From: Neospora caninum Liverpool
Taxonomy: Eukaryota > Apicomplexa > Conoidasida > Eucoccidiorida > Sarcocystidae
Assembly (NCBI RefSeq): GCF_000208865.1
Contig: NC_018388.1
Span: 1 to 64,000 of the forward strand
DNA: 64,000 bases
Direction: 5' to 3'
The notes below the pieces were generated by a model, which was not told the origin of the DNA, did no database searches, and saw nothing but the letters and a program-made list of their open reading frames with translations. The position numbers and the translations under genes are program-made. Shown in pieces: positions 1-12,649 of this stretch (its first letter is position 1; every line of letters starts with the position of its first letter).

Positions 1-792
1 TCGCGTGAGGTGAGTACCAGAAATCAGCCAGTAGAGCGCTGCACATCACGAGAAATGGTTCTTCTTCCGCTCGTACGAGAGCGTACCGACACAACCGGCG
101 ATACTGGACGGAAGGCGGAAGAGCTCCGTGACCACTTGGAAGCTCTGAGAGCTAGCAGACGACTTCCTCCTAACTGCAGCATCGACGAAGACCTTGACTG
201 GTCACTCGTGAACCCCCTCAATAAGTGGTGGCTCCAGTTCGCCGATGACGAGATTGCGCAAATCGAGGAAGTTCTTTCCGCGCCGTGGTATGATGCTGAC
301 GCAAGGAAACATCACCATTTAAATGGGGAAGAACATGCTCAGGAAACGCTACGCCCATCCGGTTCCTCTCATGGTCCGGCTTCTTCAGTTGCGGGAGAGC
401 AGGCGGCAGCACAACAGTTGAACAAACTGGAAAGCGACGGCGAGGAGACACCTCTGGAAACGGAACCCGAAAGCGTTCGAGACCAACTGAAAGCGGCACT
501 AAGGGATTACTCTACGGACGTTCATGACCTCATCAGAGAGCAGGCTTGGGCAGAACGCCTCCAGGCATCTTGGCGCTTTAGAAAAGTCCCCCTGGAGAGC
601 AGCCGCGCTGTCCGTGCACGGATGCGTCTTGTCCTCAAAGCAATCTGCAGCGTCAAGGATGCGAGGGTTGTGGTTATTGTAGGCCATTCGATCGCGTTTC
701 GCGTCCTTACATCCACTCCAAAGATGGGCAACGCGTCAATGGCTCCCTTCGCCCTCGACTGCGAGTCGAAAACGATAACGGAACTTCATTAA
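1..792 (+). CDS. Partial copy of phosphoglycerate-mutase-like (histidine phosphatase) protein, C-terminal part
   Basis: From about base 55 to the stop at 790-792 the frame matches the intact gene at 38118-39836 residue for residue, except for one change near the end (E for D in the terminal ELH/DLH). It contains the region of the catalytic Glu (LVRERTD) and the GHS motif with the second catalytic His. The exon carrying the phospho-acceptor RHA motif is absent because the window begins mid-exon. In bases 1-60 six single-base deletions relative to the intact copy (39038-39105) scramble the frame, so the apparent start at base 10 is not real. Whether this is a complete gene cut by the window edge, a 5'-truncated pseudogene, or low-quality sequence at a contig end cannot be decided here. 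As it stands it cannot encode a working enzyme. Confidence 0.6.
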   Translation, partial: SREVSTRNQPVERCTSREMVLLPLVRERTDTTGDTGRKAEELRDHLEALRASRRLPPNCSIDEDLDWSLVNPLNKWWLQFADDEIAQIEEVLSAPWYDADARKHHHLNGEEHAQETLRPSGSSHGPASSVAGEQAAAQQLNKLESDGEETPLETEPESVRDQLKAALRDYSTDVHDLIREQAWAERLQASWRFRKVPLESSRAVRARMRLVLKAICSVKDARVVVIVGHSIAFRVLTSTPKMGNASMAPFALDCESKTITELH

Positions 793-1614
793 CGCCTTCC
801 AAGAATAACAAAGGAGAAGGCAGCTTAACAGACAGACGGAAATGAACCTGATGCGCGAGGCTTCGTTGTCAATCGTGTCTTCCGAACCTGGCTTCGTTGT
901 CCTGTGCCCGAGCACCCCGTTTGTCTTCCGTTCTGTTGTTTCAGCAGACGTGCGTCCCTAAAGGCCGGTCCTGACGGACGGATGAGGCTGCGAAGAGGGA
1001 GACCATTCGAGCGACATCGGTGGTTGGTGTTGGAGTGAGTGTGGCGCTCTGATTTGTTGCATGTCCTGTCACGGCTAAAATTCTTTTTTGGTCCAATGTT
1101 AAGCTAGATCGTGCGATTGGTCGATGTTTTCCGGCACTAGTGCACGACAAGAGCGAAGAGAGAAAGGACAGAAGGGTACAGAATCAATCTTGCTTGGTCA
1201 GATGTGCCATGCGTGCGAGTGATAACACAGGAGATGAGATTCCTCTCATGATTCTCACAAACAGTACGGACGACAGGACTTTGAAAGGCTTGTCTCGAGA
1301 CAGTCGGTCAAGGGTAGACGAGATAGACGAAGTCTAGCGTCTGGAATGATGGTGGGAACGTGTTGTCTCGATAAAGACAGGGTGGGAGACCAACGCAGAC
1401 CCGGGCTCAAGAGGGAGGCGTCAGACAAAGCTACCGTTCCACGCGTTATGGGGCGGTGGACGCGGAAACAACGTAAGAAAGGAGGACAATGCGACAGAGA
1501 GCGATGTAGCCGGAGTAGGATACTTAGTGTCACCGAAGACGCCTCGCGAGGCGTTGGCCCCTCGGGTTGAGCCGAAGCAACCAGGAACAATCGAGGCTGG
1601 AAGAAGTGATTCGA
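1..1614 (+). repeat. Segmental duplication, left copy (partner 39045-40658)
   Basis: This copy is collinear with 39045-40658 at a constant offset of 39044 and in direct orientation. The CDS part from base 61 differs by about one base. The 3' flank from about 810 to 1075 carries many scattered substitutions and two compensating 1-base indels. From about 1130 to 1614 the copies again differ at only a few positions. Homology stops abruptly after the shared TGATTCGA, at 1614 and 40658. Bases 793-1614 contain no gene; short ORFs there are shared by both copies. Confidence 0.95.
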
Positions 1615-4600
1615 GGGGACCATCGAGAACGGCAAGCTTTGTTTTCCTTTCTTAAATCATGTATTTGTCCGGTCAAGATTACAGGGTTGTACACTTAGTA
1701 ATTCCTGTATATACATATATGTATATATGCATGTATGCTTGTGCCCCGCCTCCCCCCTGCCGGCCTGATACGCGTTTGGAGATTTTAGTCAATCTCGTGG
1801 AAGAGGAAGAAATCCGTTTTCATGCATCTGTCACCAAGGGTGTTGTCGGAGAGCGTATACGAACAAAAGAGGTCATGAGAAGTTCTCTGTATTCTCTTCT
1901 GTCACGATCTAAGAGCGACGGATATGGATATTCTACTTGCATCTACGAAAGTTTCCGTGCACGCTCAGAGCTCCGTATTACGTAATTGCCCCTGGGACGT
2001 ACTGCGTGTGTTCTCCCGTGCCACCGTTCTATAATCTTACTTTGCGGTGAGGTGGGCTGGTTTGCGGCCTCATATCCGCTCCGCTATTCTGGCTTAACCC
2101 GCCATTTGCACTTGCAACAATGACAGGATGACCATGTGGGGAAACAATAAGGAAACTATAGTTGAAACAACACTACATTTGGGAAAAAACGGCTTGCTGG
2201 TCACCAGGAATATTTCTGCGCCCCCTCCCGATACATGAGCCGCCTGATGCTAAGCGTTGACGACGATATGATATTGAATTGAGGCTACATTTCGTGCCAG
2301 TTTTCTTGGATGGAATGACCTTCAGTGGCTAGCACTTTCAGCTGGTCCTTTCAGTTGTTTGCGCGTACATCATGTGGTCCAACATCGTTCTGCTTTTAGG
2401 CGTCCTTCAAACGCGTGAATCGTGTTCCGGATAGGGTCTGCATAACCATCTTTTCTTCCGCCGCGACCCCATTAGCCGAAAAGTATCCTCTTCCGCTTCC
2501 AAAATGAGCAGTCGCGTGGCATGAGAACTCGTGCTTTGCACGCTAAACCATGTTCTAGAGAGGAACCGTATCTCGCCAGCTGAAGCAGGCTGTGCAGGAA
2601 TGAATGTAAGCAAGTGGGGCAACGTAAAAATCGAATGCGTTGCTTGTTAATCGGTGGGCCCCGTAACATAGAGATGTGTTCAGTCCCAAGAGTCGCTTGA
2701 ACGGGCCATACCTGAAGCGAACCTGGTGCCAGAATAGCAGCCCAGTGTGAGATATAGGAAGCACATCGATCTATATATGGTTTACACTAACGTCACATTG
2801 TTCACCCACCAAGGATAGCCAACACATCCGGACGAAAAGTACGCATCGAGTCGCAATTCCGCTGGGACAGATGCCAGCAGCCTGTGCGCTCGTAGAATTT
2901 CTCTGTATAAAACATGAACAAAACCAATTTATGGAGTCGCGGAAGCAACGTCGTTGGAGAGAGTACGGCCTCCACAAAGAAAAACCCATCTTCTACCGTA
3001 AAAATACGGCGCACCGGTACGTTCCGCAACTTCCGTTCGATGCAAGCTACAGGGTGATTTTTATTGCCCTGACTGGCTGTCTCGTTGGAGCTTGGAGATA
3101 ACCTGAGGTAAAGCGTCGGGACACCGACTACTAATTTCAATGCCATGTTTGAGTGCGAACCCGGCTCAGCAATCCGCTCCAGGCCCCATAGACAAATTTT
3201 GTGTTACGGCAGGCTGTGATAAAATATTCACGGAACTCATCTGTGAACGAGAGCTCTCAGCGCTAGCTTGTTGCTCAGCCACGGAGTCACTGTCATATAA
3301 CCGTCCCGACAGTGCAATAGAGTCACTTGTTAAAAACGCGCATGCTTGAAACCGTCACCTACTTTCGCTTGGAATTTACCCACCTTATGTGAGCTCGCTC
3401 ATGCCAACATGATCACGGAATGCGATGAAGTGCGTGCATCCAAAATTCTTTTGGATAGTGAGAGCTTGCCGTCCACGCTCTCTTCGCTGAGCCATCCTCA
3501 TTAGTACGGAGATCCAGACCATCAACACCTCATCCTAGACGAAGTTTTTCGTTAACAACGCACTCACATTGGATAGGGGACGTCCCTTGATTGCGTTGGC
3601 CCAACATCCGGTGCGACGAAGTGGGTTTATTTCTACTCTTCTCTGCCTGAGCTTTCGGCAGCAAAAACGCCCTAAGCCATACACCAAGAACTTGAAAGCC
3701 AAGACCGCAAGAAAAACTGGAGCGGTGACCGTTCCCCTGCGTCTCATCGCCGTCGAGATATTTTGTGGGTGGAACATCGTGCAGGAACGAGTCTAGTTGC
3801 TGCTTGTGTCCCCTTGTTCTAATGCAGCAGGCGGTCACAACGAAAACCCATCAAGCAACGGCTGACAAGAGTGCAGACAGACTCGTGATGTCGCACCTGC
3901 ATCATTTCTGAAGTAAATTTGAAGTTCATACGAGGAAGAGATCGTTCTTAACTACTTGATTCTATCGGGAACGAGACCCAATGGAGAGTGATGACTGCGG
4001 AGCTGCGGTATTGAAAGTGTCGCTGAACGAGGAGCCGTGCTGAAGATTTCTCCTCTCTCTCACGAAGCGTTTCGTAGTGTGATGCGTCTGCCGTTGCGAA
4101 GCCGACCGGCTGCAGCACCGTTTGCAGTCGCCCTTAGGTCCCAACGATCAAACCACGCAAACATCGTACGGTTGTGCTCCATCGGTGTCTCCTACCCATT
4201 TTGCATGGTTACAGACTTCAGTCATACCACCTTAAACTACCATTCAAGTAGACAGTAGCACCCTCAGTGCCATAAAGCACCGCGTTCACTGAATAAATGA
4301 TCATGAAGTCTGTGATTCCCTTCCAGATATCTGCGGTCATGTTCCACAGATACCCGTACATGATTACAGAATCTAGATGAAACTACGGCTACAATACAAA
4401 GAACTACCATTATACATCCACAAAACGCACGACGCTCTTTAGCCACCGTCGTCTTCCAAAAACATCTTACGTGTACAGAATCACAGTTAAAAACTCTCGT
4501 ACGAGTATGTGATGATGAGAAGCCCCATGGAAAACGAAAAAAAGAATATCCCGCGCTTCAGTATATTACAGTGGAAGAATCATACGACCACCTCTTCGTC

Positions 4601-4640
4601 TCGATGGTTTCAGAATGATCATCTCTCATTCTGTGGGCAA
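1615..4640. other. Gene-free flank between the duplication and the satellite field
   Basis: Composition is balanced, unlike the C/A-rich satellite to the right. No ORF has a recognisable domain. The longest protein-like stretch is a 114-codon minus-strand frame at 2802-3146, which I do not support as a gene. No tRNA, transposase or long repeat was seen. The right limit is approximate, set where the plus strand becomes visibly C/A-rich. Confidence 0.5.
1708..1727. repeat. Perfect 20-bp AT palindrome
   Basis: The sequence TATATACATATATGTATATA reads the same on both strands. It lies in a short TA/TG-rich tract about 90 bases past the duplication edge. No function is claimed. Confidence 0.8.
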
Positions 4641-6811
4641 CACGTGACTAAAGTAGAGAATGTCCTGATTCCTTCGCCCACGCGCATCGGCTTGCTGCAC
4701 CTTCCGGCCTTCTGTAACTGGCCATCGACGGATTCGCCAACGTCCTACGCAACCTGCGTTCTGTGATCAACAGGAGTCCCGTACACAACACCGCAGCAGT
4801 GCAACTACCACGGCAGAAACAACGCAAATCATGGTGTCAGACTGGACGCGGACGCACAACCACCCAGTGTTCTACGCGCTGGCGCTGTGTGCACTTTCGG
4901 AGCGACACCGCCGGCAGGCGGCAGGTATACTCCGGTGGAAACCTCTACATACGTGAAGTCTTCGACATCCTCCCTGAGGGCAACTGCCACGGTTGAAACG
5001 AAGCCCTTGCGTTGCCGCTACATATCGGCAGGCGAATGATCCACACGAGAGGTCCGCAACCAACGCGGCACTACATGGCTCCCACTTTAGCAGCGCCTCT
5101 GCGCGATCATGAATGGTAATCAGGCACTACCCCCACAGTCGCATATCGGCAGGAATTACAACGAAGAGTTGCTCGTCACCTATGCGTATCTTGAGTCGCC
5201 ATCCTTTGTCAGCTCCCCCAAATATCACATCAGCGCAATGAGTATCTGCATTCTGTGAAGGTATCCATCACTCACACGCACTGCTCCCTACTGTGCCCCT
5301 CCGTGTCCGCTGTCTCGGAACTGACATCATCCAGACGGGCAAAAGCATCCCTATCCACTAGCACCCCGCTACAGGTGCTCCATCCGCGCTCCTACATTCG
5401 CGAGATTTCCAACACAAATTTGTCTGGCAGGTCGCAAACATAGACATGATCAACTTGCCATACGACCGTGAGAAGCCTCACGCATGCGTGCCGCAGCCTT
5501 GACAAAGTGACTGTCCGTCCAGAAGACCTCTGTGTATACCGGTTCGCCGTTGCCGAAACACCCCTCCCACCCACACGGTACATTTTCCCGTTGTCCGCCG
5601 CCCTAAAACTGTAGTCTCTTGTCGCACGCATTCTCCCTTGCGAGCCAACTGCTTTCCAGCCTGCCTCAAATGGAAACGAAGAACACGGGCCTCAATCATC
5701 GCCCAACTTTACGTACAATCTCTACGTGATAAGGGTCAGGATACTCTACAGACGCCCACTATTTGTCTCCAACGCTCGACAACAGAGCCTCCGTCTGCCG
5801 TTCGGGTTTCATGGATCGAGCGTCAGTATACAGAAGTTGGAATACGTCTGGTGCCGCGGGGAACCCGAGTCATTACAATTTACGATTTCTACCATACAGG
5901 AAAACCTTTCCCCCGTTGTATCGCTCCTTCGCATGCCAGACTTCATCTTGTTGCTTCGACGTGCCCTGTTGGCGGTGCGTAATCCGGCTACTAGCCCGGT
6001 AGACACCTTGGTTCGTCAGCCATACGGGAAACTTTGATACCCCGGATCTGCTCTGAATTGTACCTGACCATCGGCGTTTCGTGCCCGCCTGAGTGTGCTT
6101 ACTTGTTCTACAAACGAAACACAGGAATACCACGATCCTCTGTCGCTCGACACAACGAGGACCCCCAGACGCATTCCCACAACGTAGGACAGCCGCTCAC
6201 TGACAGACAGCAATTCCGTCATGGTCCCTTTCGGCGTTCTTCGTTTTCTTCGCTACCCCAGCGGTTCGACAAAGAGATTCTGCTGCAGCCTCCGTTATCT
6301 CGCATGCACCGTTCACTACAGCCTGGCTACACACACAAAGTTCCAGTGAAACACGTATAGCACCTGGTTCCGCCGAAGATCGGCTCCCGTTTGTGGTGGA
6401 AGGGCCTAACACCCGAAGCGACAGCTGAATATCTCACTGCTCCTCCACTCGACGTCACAAAGTACTGGACACTTGTTTCGCCCTCACGCAAGTCGCTTCT
6501 TACATGCGGCTACTGAAGCCAAACAACAGCCGGCACCGGCTGCCGAAACGTGGGACACCAACCACATCTTTATGGCAATGCCCGGTACCACATAGTTCCG
6601 CCCCGGGCGGCCGCTTCCCCCATTCAGGACATTATGTTGAACCCACGCTGTATGCATGACGCCGCCTAGTCTCTCACTGAGGCAGCGTGACCCAGATCCG
6701 TCAACTGGCTCTGAAACGCATGTCCACCTGCGCTCCCGTCTGCCGAACCCGGACCGCCGATTCCGATGACATTGCCTGTTCAAGATCACCCCGCGACGCC
6801 TAAAGGACCAC
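4641..6811 (+). repeat. Diverged left edge of the satellite field
   Basis: The plus strand turns C/A-rich and G-poor as in the monomers further right, and all ORFs are short and unconvincing. I can match only scattered satellite-like phrases, not full monomers. The call rests mainly on composition and on position next to the array. The left boundary is approximate. Confidence 0.35.
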
Positions 6812-7958
6812 AGTGATAGCGCCAAACGCACACGAACGTTGTCAACAGCATCTCGTACCCGGCACCCAAAGCCTACAGCCTGAGCAGCGAAGCGACAGTT
6901 CGCCATATCCACAGAGACTGGAACGACATCCGACAGCCGCCAAACGACACACCATGCACTCTCCGGAACCAGAATGTGACCGAAGGTCCTCTGGCCTTTC
7001 TGCATGGTCGCTGCAACTCACAAGCGACATCAACACGCGGCAAAACCGTACCCACCCGACACACGATTCCTCTCCGATTATTCACGCACCATGTCTTTCC
7101 TCGGCATCAGGATCACTCCAAGGATACTCGCGTCCTCATAGGAATCCGGGTAAGCTCCTAAATCATGTGCTGCATGCAAGTAGCCCTGGACGCATACGAC
7201 CGACTGCCGCCTTCAAGATACACTACACGACCACCTGCTACCCTTGGATACTCAAAAGCATCGTCGGAGTGTGCTGTAGCCGCGGAGGAGGCAGCCGGTG
7301 AGGGAAGAGATGGGAGTGATTTGTGATAGAGGCGAGACATGGATGGCGTAGTCGAAGGAACGATTGTGCATTGCGATTAGCAGCGTAATCCAAAAAAATG
7401 GTACGCCCATTATAATGTGACAGCAGGCGTGGACGCCGCTTCCCGTTCGTGCGAACAGCGGCTGTGGGTACAGGCCCCTTAGGTCAGGGTCATTTCTAGA
7501 TGCCACCTATGAATCCATACGCTATCCCCGGAATAGATTCGCATCAGAATGATTGTCCACCAACACCGCCGACTCTCCCGCTCACTTCCTCAGACTGCAC
7601 TCACGCAGCACACTCCTAACCAAGGGATCCCATGTGGGGCCGAATCCAATGAGCCACGCACTAGCTCGCGCTGCCCCTACCCCGCAATCTCGAACCTACG
7701 TACGCTGCCAGCGCCTCGACATCCACAGCCCGCTTCGAACCCTACGCCCGACAGTCCCCATCACACGCACATGCCGCCCAAATCGTTGCCCTCACTCACC
7801 CACACTTCGCTAAGTCTACCACGGAACAAACTCGCATTCGTCATCACTCCCGAATTCCTGATCACGTACGGCATCAGACTGGATATTAAAGAACGGAAAA
7901 AGCGGTCCGGCGCACGGTATGAACGCACCCAAATGACCTATTGATCGGTGGTATATGT
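6812..7958 (+). repeat. Satellite monomer 1 (5' truncated)
   Basis: From about 6955 this is nearly identical to the monomers that follow. Its first 150 bases, with the GCCTACAGCCTGAGCAGCGA phrase, instead resemble the variant monomers near 14690 and 16310, so it is a mosaic. It ends with the alpha cassette (about 7853-7948) just before the landmark CTCACCCCTTGCTGCCGTGA that I use to set monomer limits. The ORFs of 60-131 codons recur in every monomer and follow from stop-poor composition. Confidence 0.85.
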
Positions 7959-9525
7959 CTCACCCCTTGCTGCCGTGAGGGTATCGCCTCGTTTTGCACC
8001 ATGCGACCGGCTCCTGAGACGTATCCCAACTCTCTACAATCGATCTGACATCGACTATGAACCCTCCATCCAGTGCGCAAGGAGCGCATAGATCACTCAA
8101 TCCCCCACATCCGCCGCTCCCTTCATGCTAACATCCCGTCCCTCGCATATCCGATCACGTGGCTATGCCATGCCGCAGGCGACCCCAAGACCATACTCAG
8201 CCTTTGACAACTCTCTGTCACCCCTACGCTTCAAGTAGATTGGTGCACTTCCCCAGCACAAACAATCCCTGGATATTTCGTCCCTTCAGACCCAGCGAGC
8301 ATATCTGAACTGCTGGCCTCCCCGTCCTCTGGTGTCAACTGCCGCTCGTGTTGTCAAAGAAAACGCATCGGCTTCACCCCCTCACCCATGGACCACCTCG
8401 TGCCAACATATTCACATGAGTTCTAACGTCGGCGTACACCCTGTAACGAAGTGCCACGTTTCACTATACGCGCAGACTCTGAAAGGGCATGCGACAGCCC
8501 CCTAAACCACACACCATGCACTCTCCGGAACCAGAATGTGACCGAAGGTCCTCTGGCCTTTCTGCATGGTCGCTGCAACTCACAAGCGACATCAACACGC
8601 GGCAAAACCGTACCCACCCGACACACGATTCCTCTCCGATTATTCACGCGCTATGTCTTTCCTCGGCATCAGGATCACTCCAAGGATACTCGCGTCCTCA
8701 TAGGAATCCGGGTAAGCTCCTAAATCATATGCTGCAAGCAAGTAGCCCTGGACGCATACGACCGACTGCCGCCTTCAAGATACAGTACACGACCACCTGC
8801 TACCCGTGGATACTCAAAAGCATCGTCGGAGTGTGCTGTAGCCGCGGAGGAGGCAGCCGGTGAGGGAAGAGATGGGAGTGATTTGTGATAGAGGCGAGAC
8901 ATGGATGGCGTAGTCGAAGGAACGATTGTGCATTGCGATTAGCAGCGTAATCCAAAAAAATGGTACGCCCATTATAATGTGACAGCAGGCGTGGACGCCG
9001 CTTCCCGTTCGTGCGAACAGCGGCTGTGGGTACAGGCCCCTTAGGTCAGGGTCATTTCTAGATGCCACCTATGAATCCATATGCTATCCCCGGAATAGAT
9101 TCGCATCAGAATGATTGTCCACCAGCACCGCCGACTCTCCCGCTCACTTCCTCAGACTGCACTCACGCAGCACACTCCTAACCAAGGGATCCCATGTGGG
9201 GCCGAATCCAATGAGCCACGCACTAGCTCGCGCTGCCCCTACCCCGCAATCTCGAACCTACGTACGCTGCCAGCGCCTCGACATCCACAGCCCGCTTCGA
9301 ACCCTACGCCCGACAGTCCCCATCACACGCACATGCCGCCCAAATCGTTGCCCTCACTCACCCACACTTCGCTAAGTCTACCACGGAACAAACCCGCATT
9401 CATCATCACTTCCGACTTGCTGACTACGATTCGTACGAGCTCAGCCTGTATGCGAGATGTTCGATAGACGAGCCTCGGAGCACGATGTCAATACGCCCAA
9501 TAGCTTATATATTGGTGGTATATGT
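7959..9525 (+). repeat. Satellite monomer 2 (1567 bp)
   Basis: The limits are successive occurrences of the CTCACCCC landmark. It is near-identical to monomers 3-5 for most of its length. It carries the beta cassette (about 9405-9515, with TTCGTACGAGCTCAGCCTGT) before the next landmark, where its neighbours carry alpha. Confidence 0.9.
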
Positions 9526-11087
9526 CTCACCCCTTGCTGCCGTGAGGGTATCGCCTCGTTTTGCACCATGCGACCGGCTCCTGAGACGTATCCCAACTCT
9601 CTACAATCGATCTGACATCGGCTATTAACCCTCCATCCAGTGCGCAAGAAGCGCATAGATCACTCAATCCCCCACATCCGCCTCTCCCTTCCTGGTAACG
9701 TCCCATCCCTCGCATATCCGATCAAGTGGCTATGCCATGCCGCAGGCGACCCCAAGACCATACTCAGCCTTTGACAACTCTCTGTCACCCCTACGCTTCA
9801 AGTAGATTGGTGCACTTCCCCAGCACAAACAATCCCTGGATATTTCGTCCCTTCAGACCCAGCGAGCATATCTGAACTGCTGGCCTCCCCGTCCTCTGGT
9901 GTCAACTGCCGCTCGTGTTGTCAAAGAAAACGCATCGGCTTCACCCCCTCACCCATGGACCACCTCGTGCCAACATATTCACATGAGTTCTAACGTCGGC
10001 GTACACCCTGTAACGAAGTGCCACGTTTCACTATACGAGCAGACTCTGAAAGGGCATGCGACAGCCCCCTAAACCACACACCATGCACTCTCCGGAACCA
10101 GAATGTGACCGAAGGTCCTCTGGCCTTTCTGCATGGTCGCTGCAACTCACAAGCGACATCAACACGCGGCAAAACCGTACCCACCCGACACACGATTCCT
10201 CTCCGATTATTCACGCGCTATGTCTTTCCTCGGCATCAGGATCACTCCAAGGATACTCGCGTCCTCATAGGAATCCGGGTAAGCTCCTAAATCATATGCT
10301 GCAAGCAAGTAGCCCTGGACGCATACGACCGACTGCCGCCTTCAAGATACACTACACGACCACCTGCTACCCGTGGATACTCAAAAGCAACGTCGGAGTG
10401 TGCTGTAGCCGCGGAGGAGGCAGCCGGTGAGGGAAGAGATGGGAGTGATTTGTGATAGAGGCGAGACATGGATGGCGTAGTCGAAGGAACGATTGTGCAT
10501 TGCGATTAGCAGTGTAATCCAAAAAAATGGTAAGCCCATTATAATGTGACAGCAGGCGTGGACGCCGCTTCCCGTTCGTGCGAACAGCGGCTGTGGGTAC
10601 AGGCCCCTTAGGTCAGGGTCATTTCTAGATGCCACCTATGAATCCATATGCTATCCCCGGAATAGATTCGCATCAGAATGATTGTCCACCAACACCGCCG
10701 ACTCTCCCGCTCACTTCCTCAGACTGCACTCACGCAGCACACTCCTAACCAAGGGATCTCATGTGGGGCCGAATCCAATGAGCCACGCACTAGCTCGCGC
10801 TGCCCCTACCTCGCAATCTCGAACCTACGTACGCTGCCAGCGCCTCGACATCCACAGCCCGCTTCGAACCCTACGCCCGACAGTCCCCATCACACGCACA
10901 TGCCGCCCAAATCGTTGCCCTCACTCACCCGCACTTCGCTAAGTCTACCACGGAACAAACTCGCATTCGTCATCACTCCCGAATTCCTGATCACGTACGG
11001 CATCAGACTGGATATTAAAGAACGGAAAAAGCGGTCCGGCGCACGGTATGAACGCACCCAAATGACCTATTGATCGGTGGTATATGT
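9526..11087 (+). repeat. Satellite monomer 3 (1562 bp)
   Basis: This is a head-to-tail copy, with only scattered single-base differences from monomers 2 and 4. It ends with the alpha cassette (about 10976-11080). Confidence 0.9.
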
Positions 11088-12649
11088 CTCACCCCTTGCT
11101 GCCGTGAGGGTATCGCCTCGTTTTGCACCATGCGACCGGCTCCTGAGACGTATCCCAACTCTCTACAATCGATCTGACATCGACTATTAACCCTCCATCC
11201 AGTGCGCAAGGAGCGCATAGATCACTCAATCCCCCACATCCGCCGCTCCCTTCCTGGTAACGTCCCATCCCTCGCATATCCGATCAAGTGGCTATGCCAT
11301 GCCGCAGGCGACCCCAAGACCATACTCAGCCTTTGACAACTCTCTGTCACCCCTACGCTTCAAGTAGATTGGTGCACTGCCCCAGCACAAACAATCCCTG
11401 GATATTTCGTCCCTTCAGACCCAGCGAGCATATCTGAACTGCTGGCCTCCCCGTCCTCTGGTGTCAACTGCCGCTCGTGTTGTCAAAGAAAACGCATCGG
11501 CTTCACCCCCTCACCCATGGACCACCTCGTGCCAACATATTCACATGAGTTCTAACGTCGGCGTACACCCTGTAACGAAGTGCCACGTTTCACTCTACGC
11601 GCAGACTCTGAAAGGGCATGCGACAGCCCCCTAAACCACACACCATGCACTCTCCGGAACCAGAATGTGACCGAAGGTCCTCTGGCCTTTCTGCATGGTC
11701 GCTGCAACTCACAAGCGACATCAACACGCGGCAAAACCGTACCCACCCGACACACGATTCCTCTCCGATTATTCACGCACCATGTCTTTCCTCGGCATCA
11801 GGATCACTCCAAGGATACTCGCGTCCTCATAGGAATCCGGGTAAGCTCCTAAATCATATGCTGCAAGCAAGTAGCCCTGGACGCATACGACCGACTGCCG
11901 CCTTCAAGATACACTACACGACCACCTGCTACCCTTGGATACTCAAAAGCATCGTCGGAGTGTGCTGTAGCCGCGGAGGAGGCAGCCGGTGAGGGAAGAG
12001 ATGGGAGTGATTTGTGATAGAGGCGAGACATGGATGGCGTAGTCGAAGGAACGATTGTGCATTGCGATTAGCAGTGTAATCCAAAAAAATGGTACGCCCA
12101 TTATAATGTGACAGCAGGCGTGGAAGCCGCTTCCCGTTCGTGCGAACAGCGGCTGTGGGTACAGGCCCCTTAGGTCAGGGTCATTTCTAGATGCCACCTA
12201 TGAATCCATACGCTATCCCCGGAATAGATTCGCATCAGAATGATTGTCCACCAACACCGCCGACTCTCCCGCTCACTTCCTCAGACTGCACTCACGCAGC
12301 ACACTCCTAACCAAGGGATCCCATGTGGGGCCGAATCCAATGAGCCACGCACTAGCTCGCGCTGCCCCTACCCCGCAATCTCGAACCTACGTACGCTGCC
12401 AGCGCCTCGACATCCACAGCCCGCTTCGAACCCTACGCCCGACAGTCCCCATCACACGCACATGCCGCCCAAATCGTTGCCCTCACTCACCCACACTTCG
12501 CTAAGTCTACCACGGAACAAACTCGCATTCATCATCACTCCCGAATTCCTGATCACGTACGGCATCAGACTGGATATTAAAGAACGGAAAAAGCGGTCCG
12601 GCGCACGGTATGAACGCACCCAAATGACCTATTGATCGGTGGTATATGT
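11088..12649 (+). repeat. Satellite monomer 4 (1562 bp)
   Basis: It has the same length as monomer 3 and differs from it by scattered single bases. It ends with the alpha cassette (about 12540-12640). Confidence 0.9.

Noticed and set aside
2802..3146. 114-codon minus-strand frame with protein-like composition
   Set aside because: No domain, no supporting context and no clear splice sites; it may be a decayed fragment but cannot be supported.
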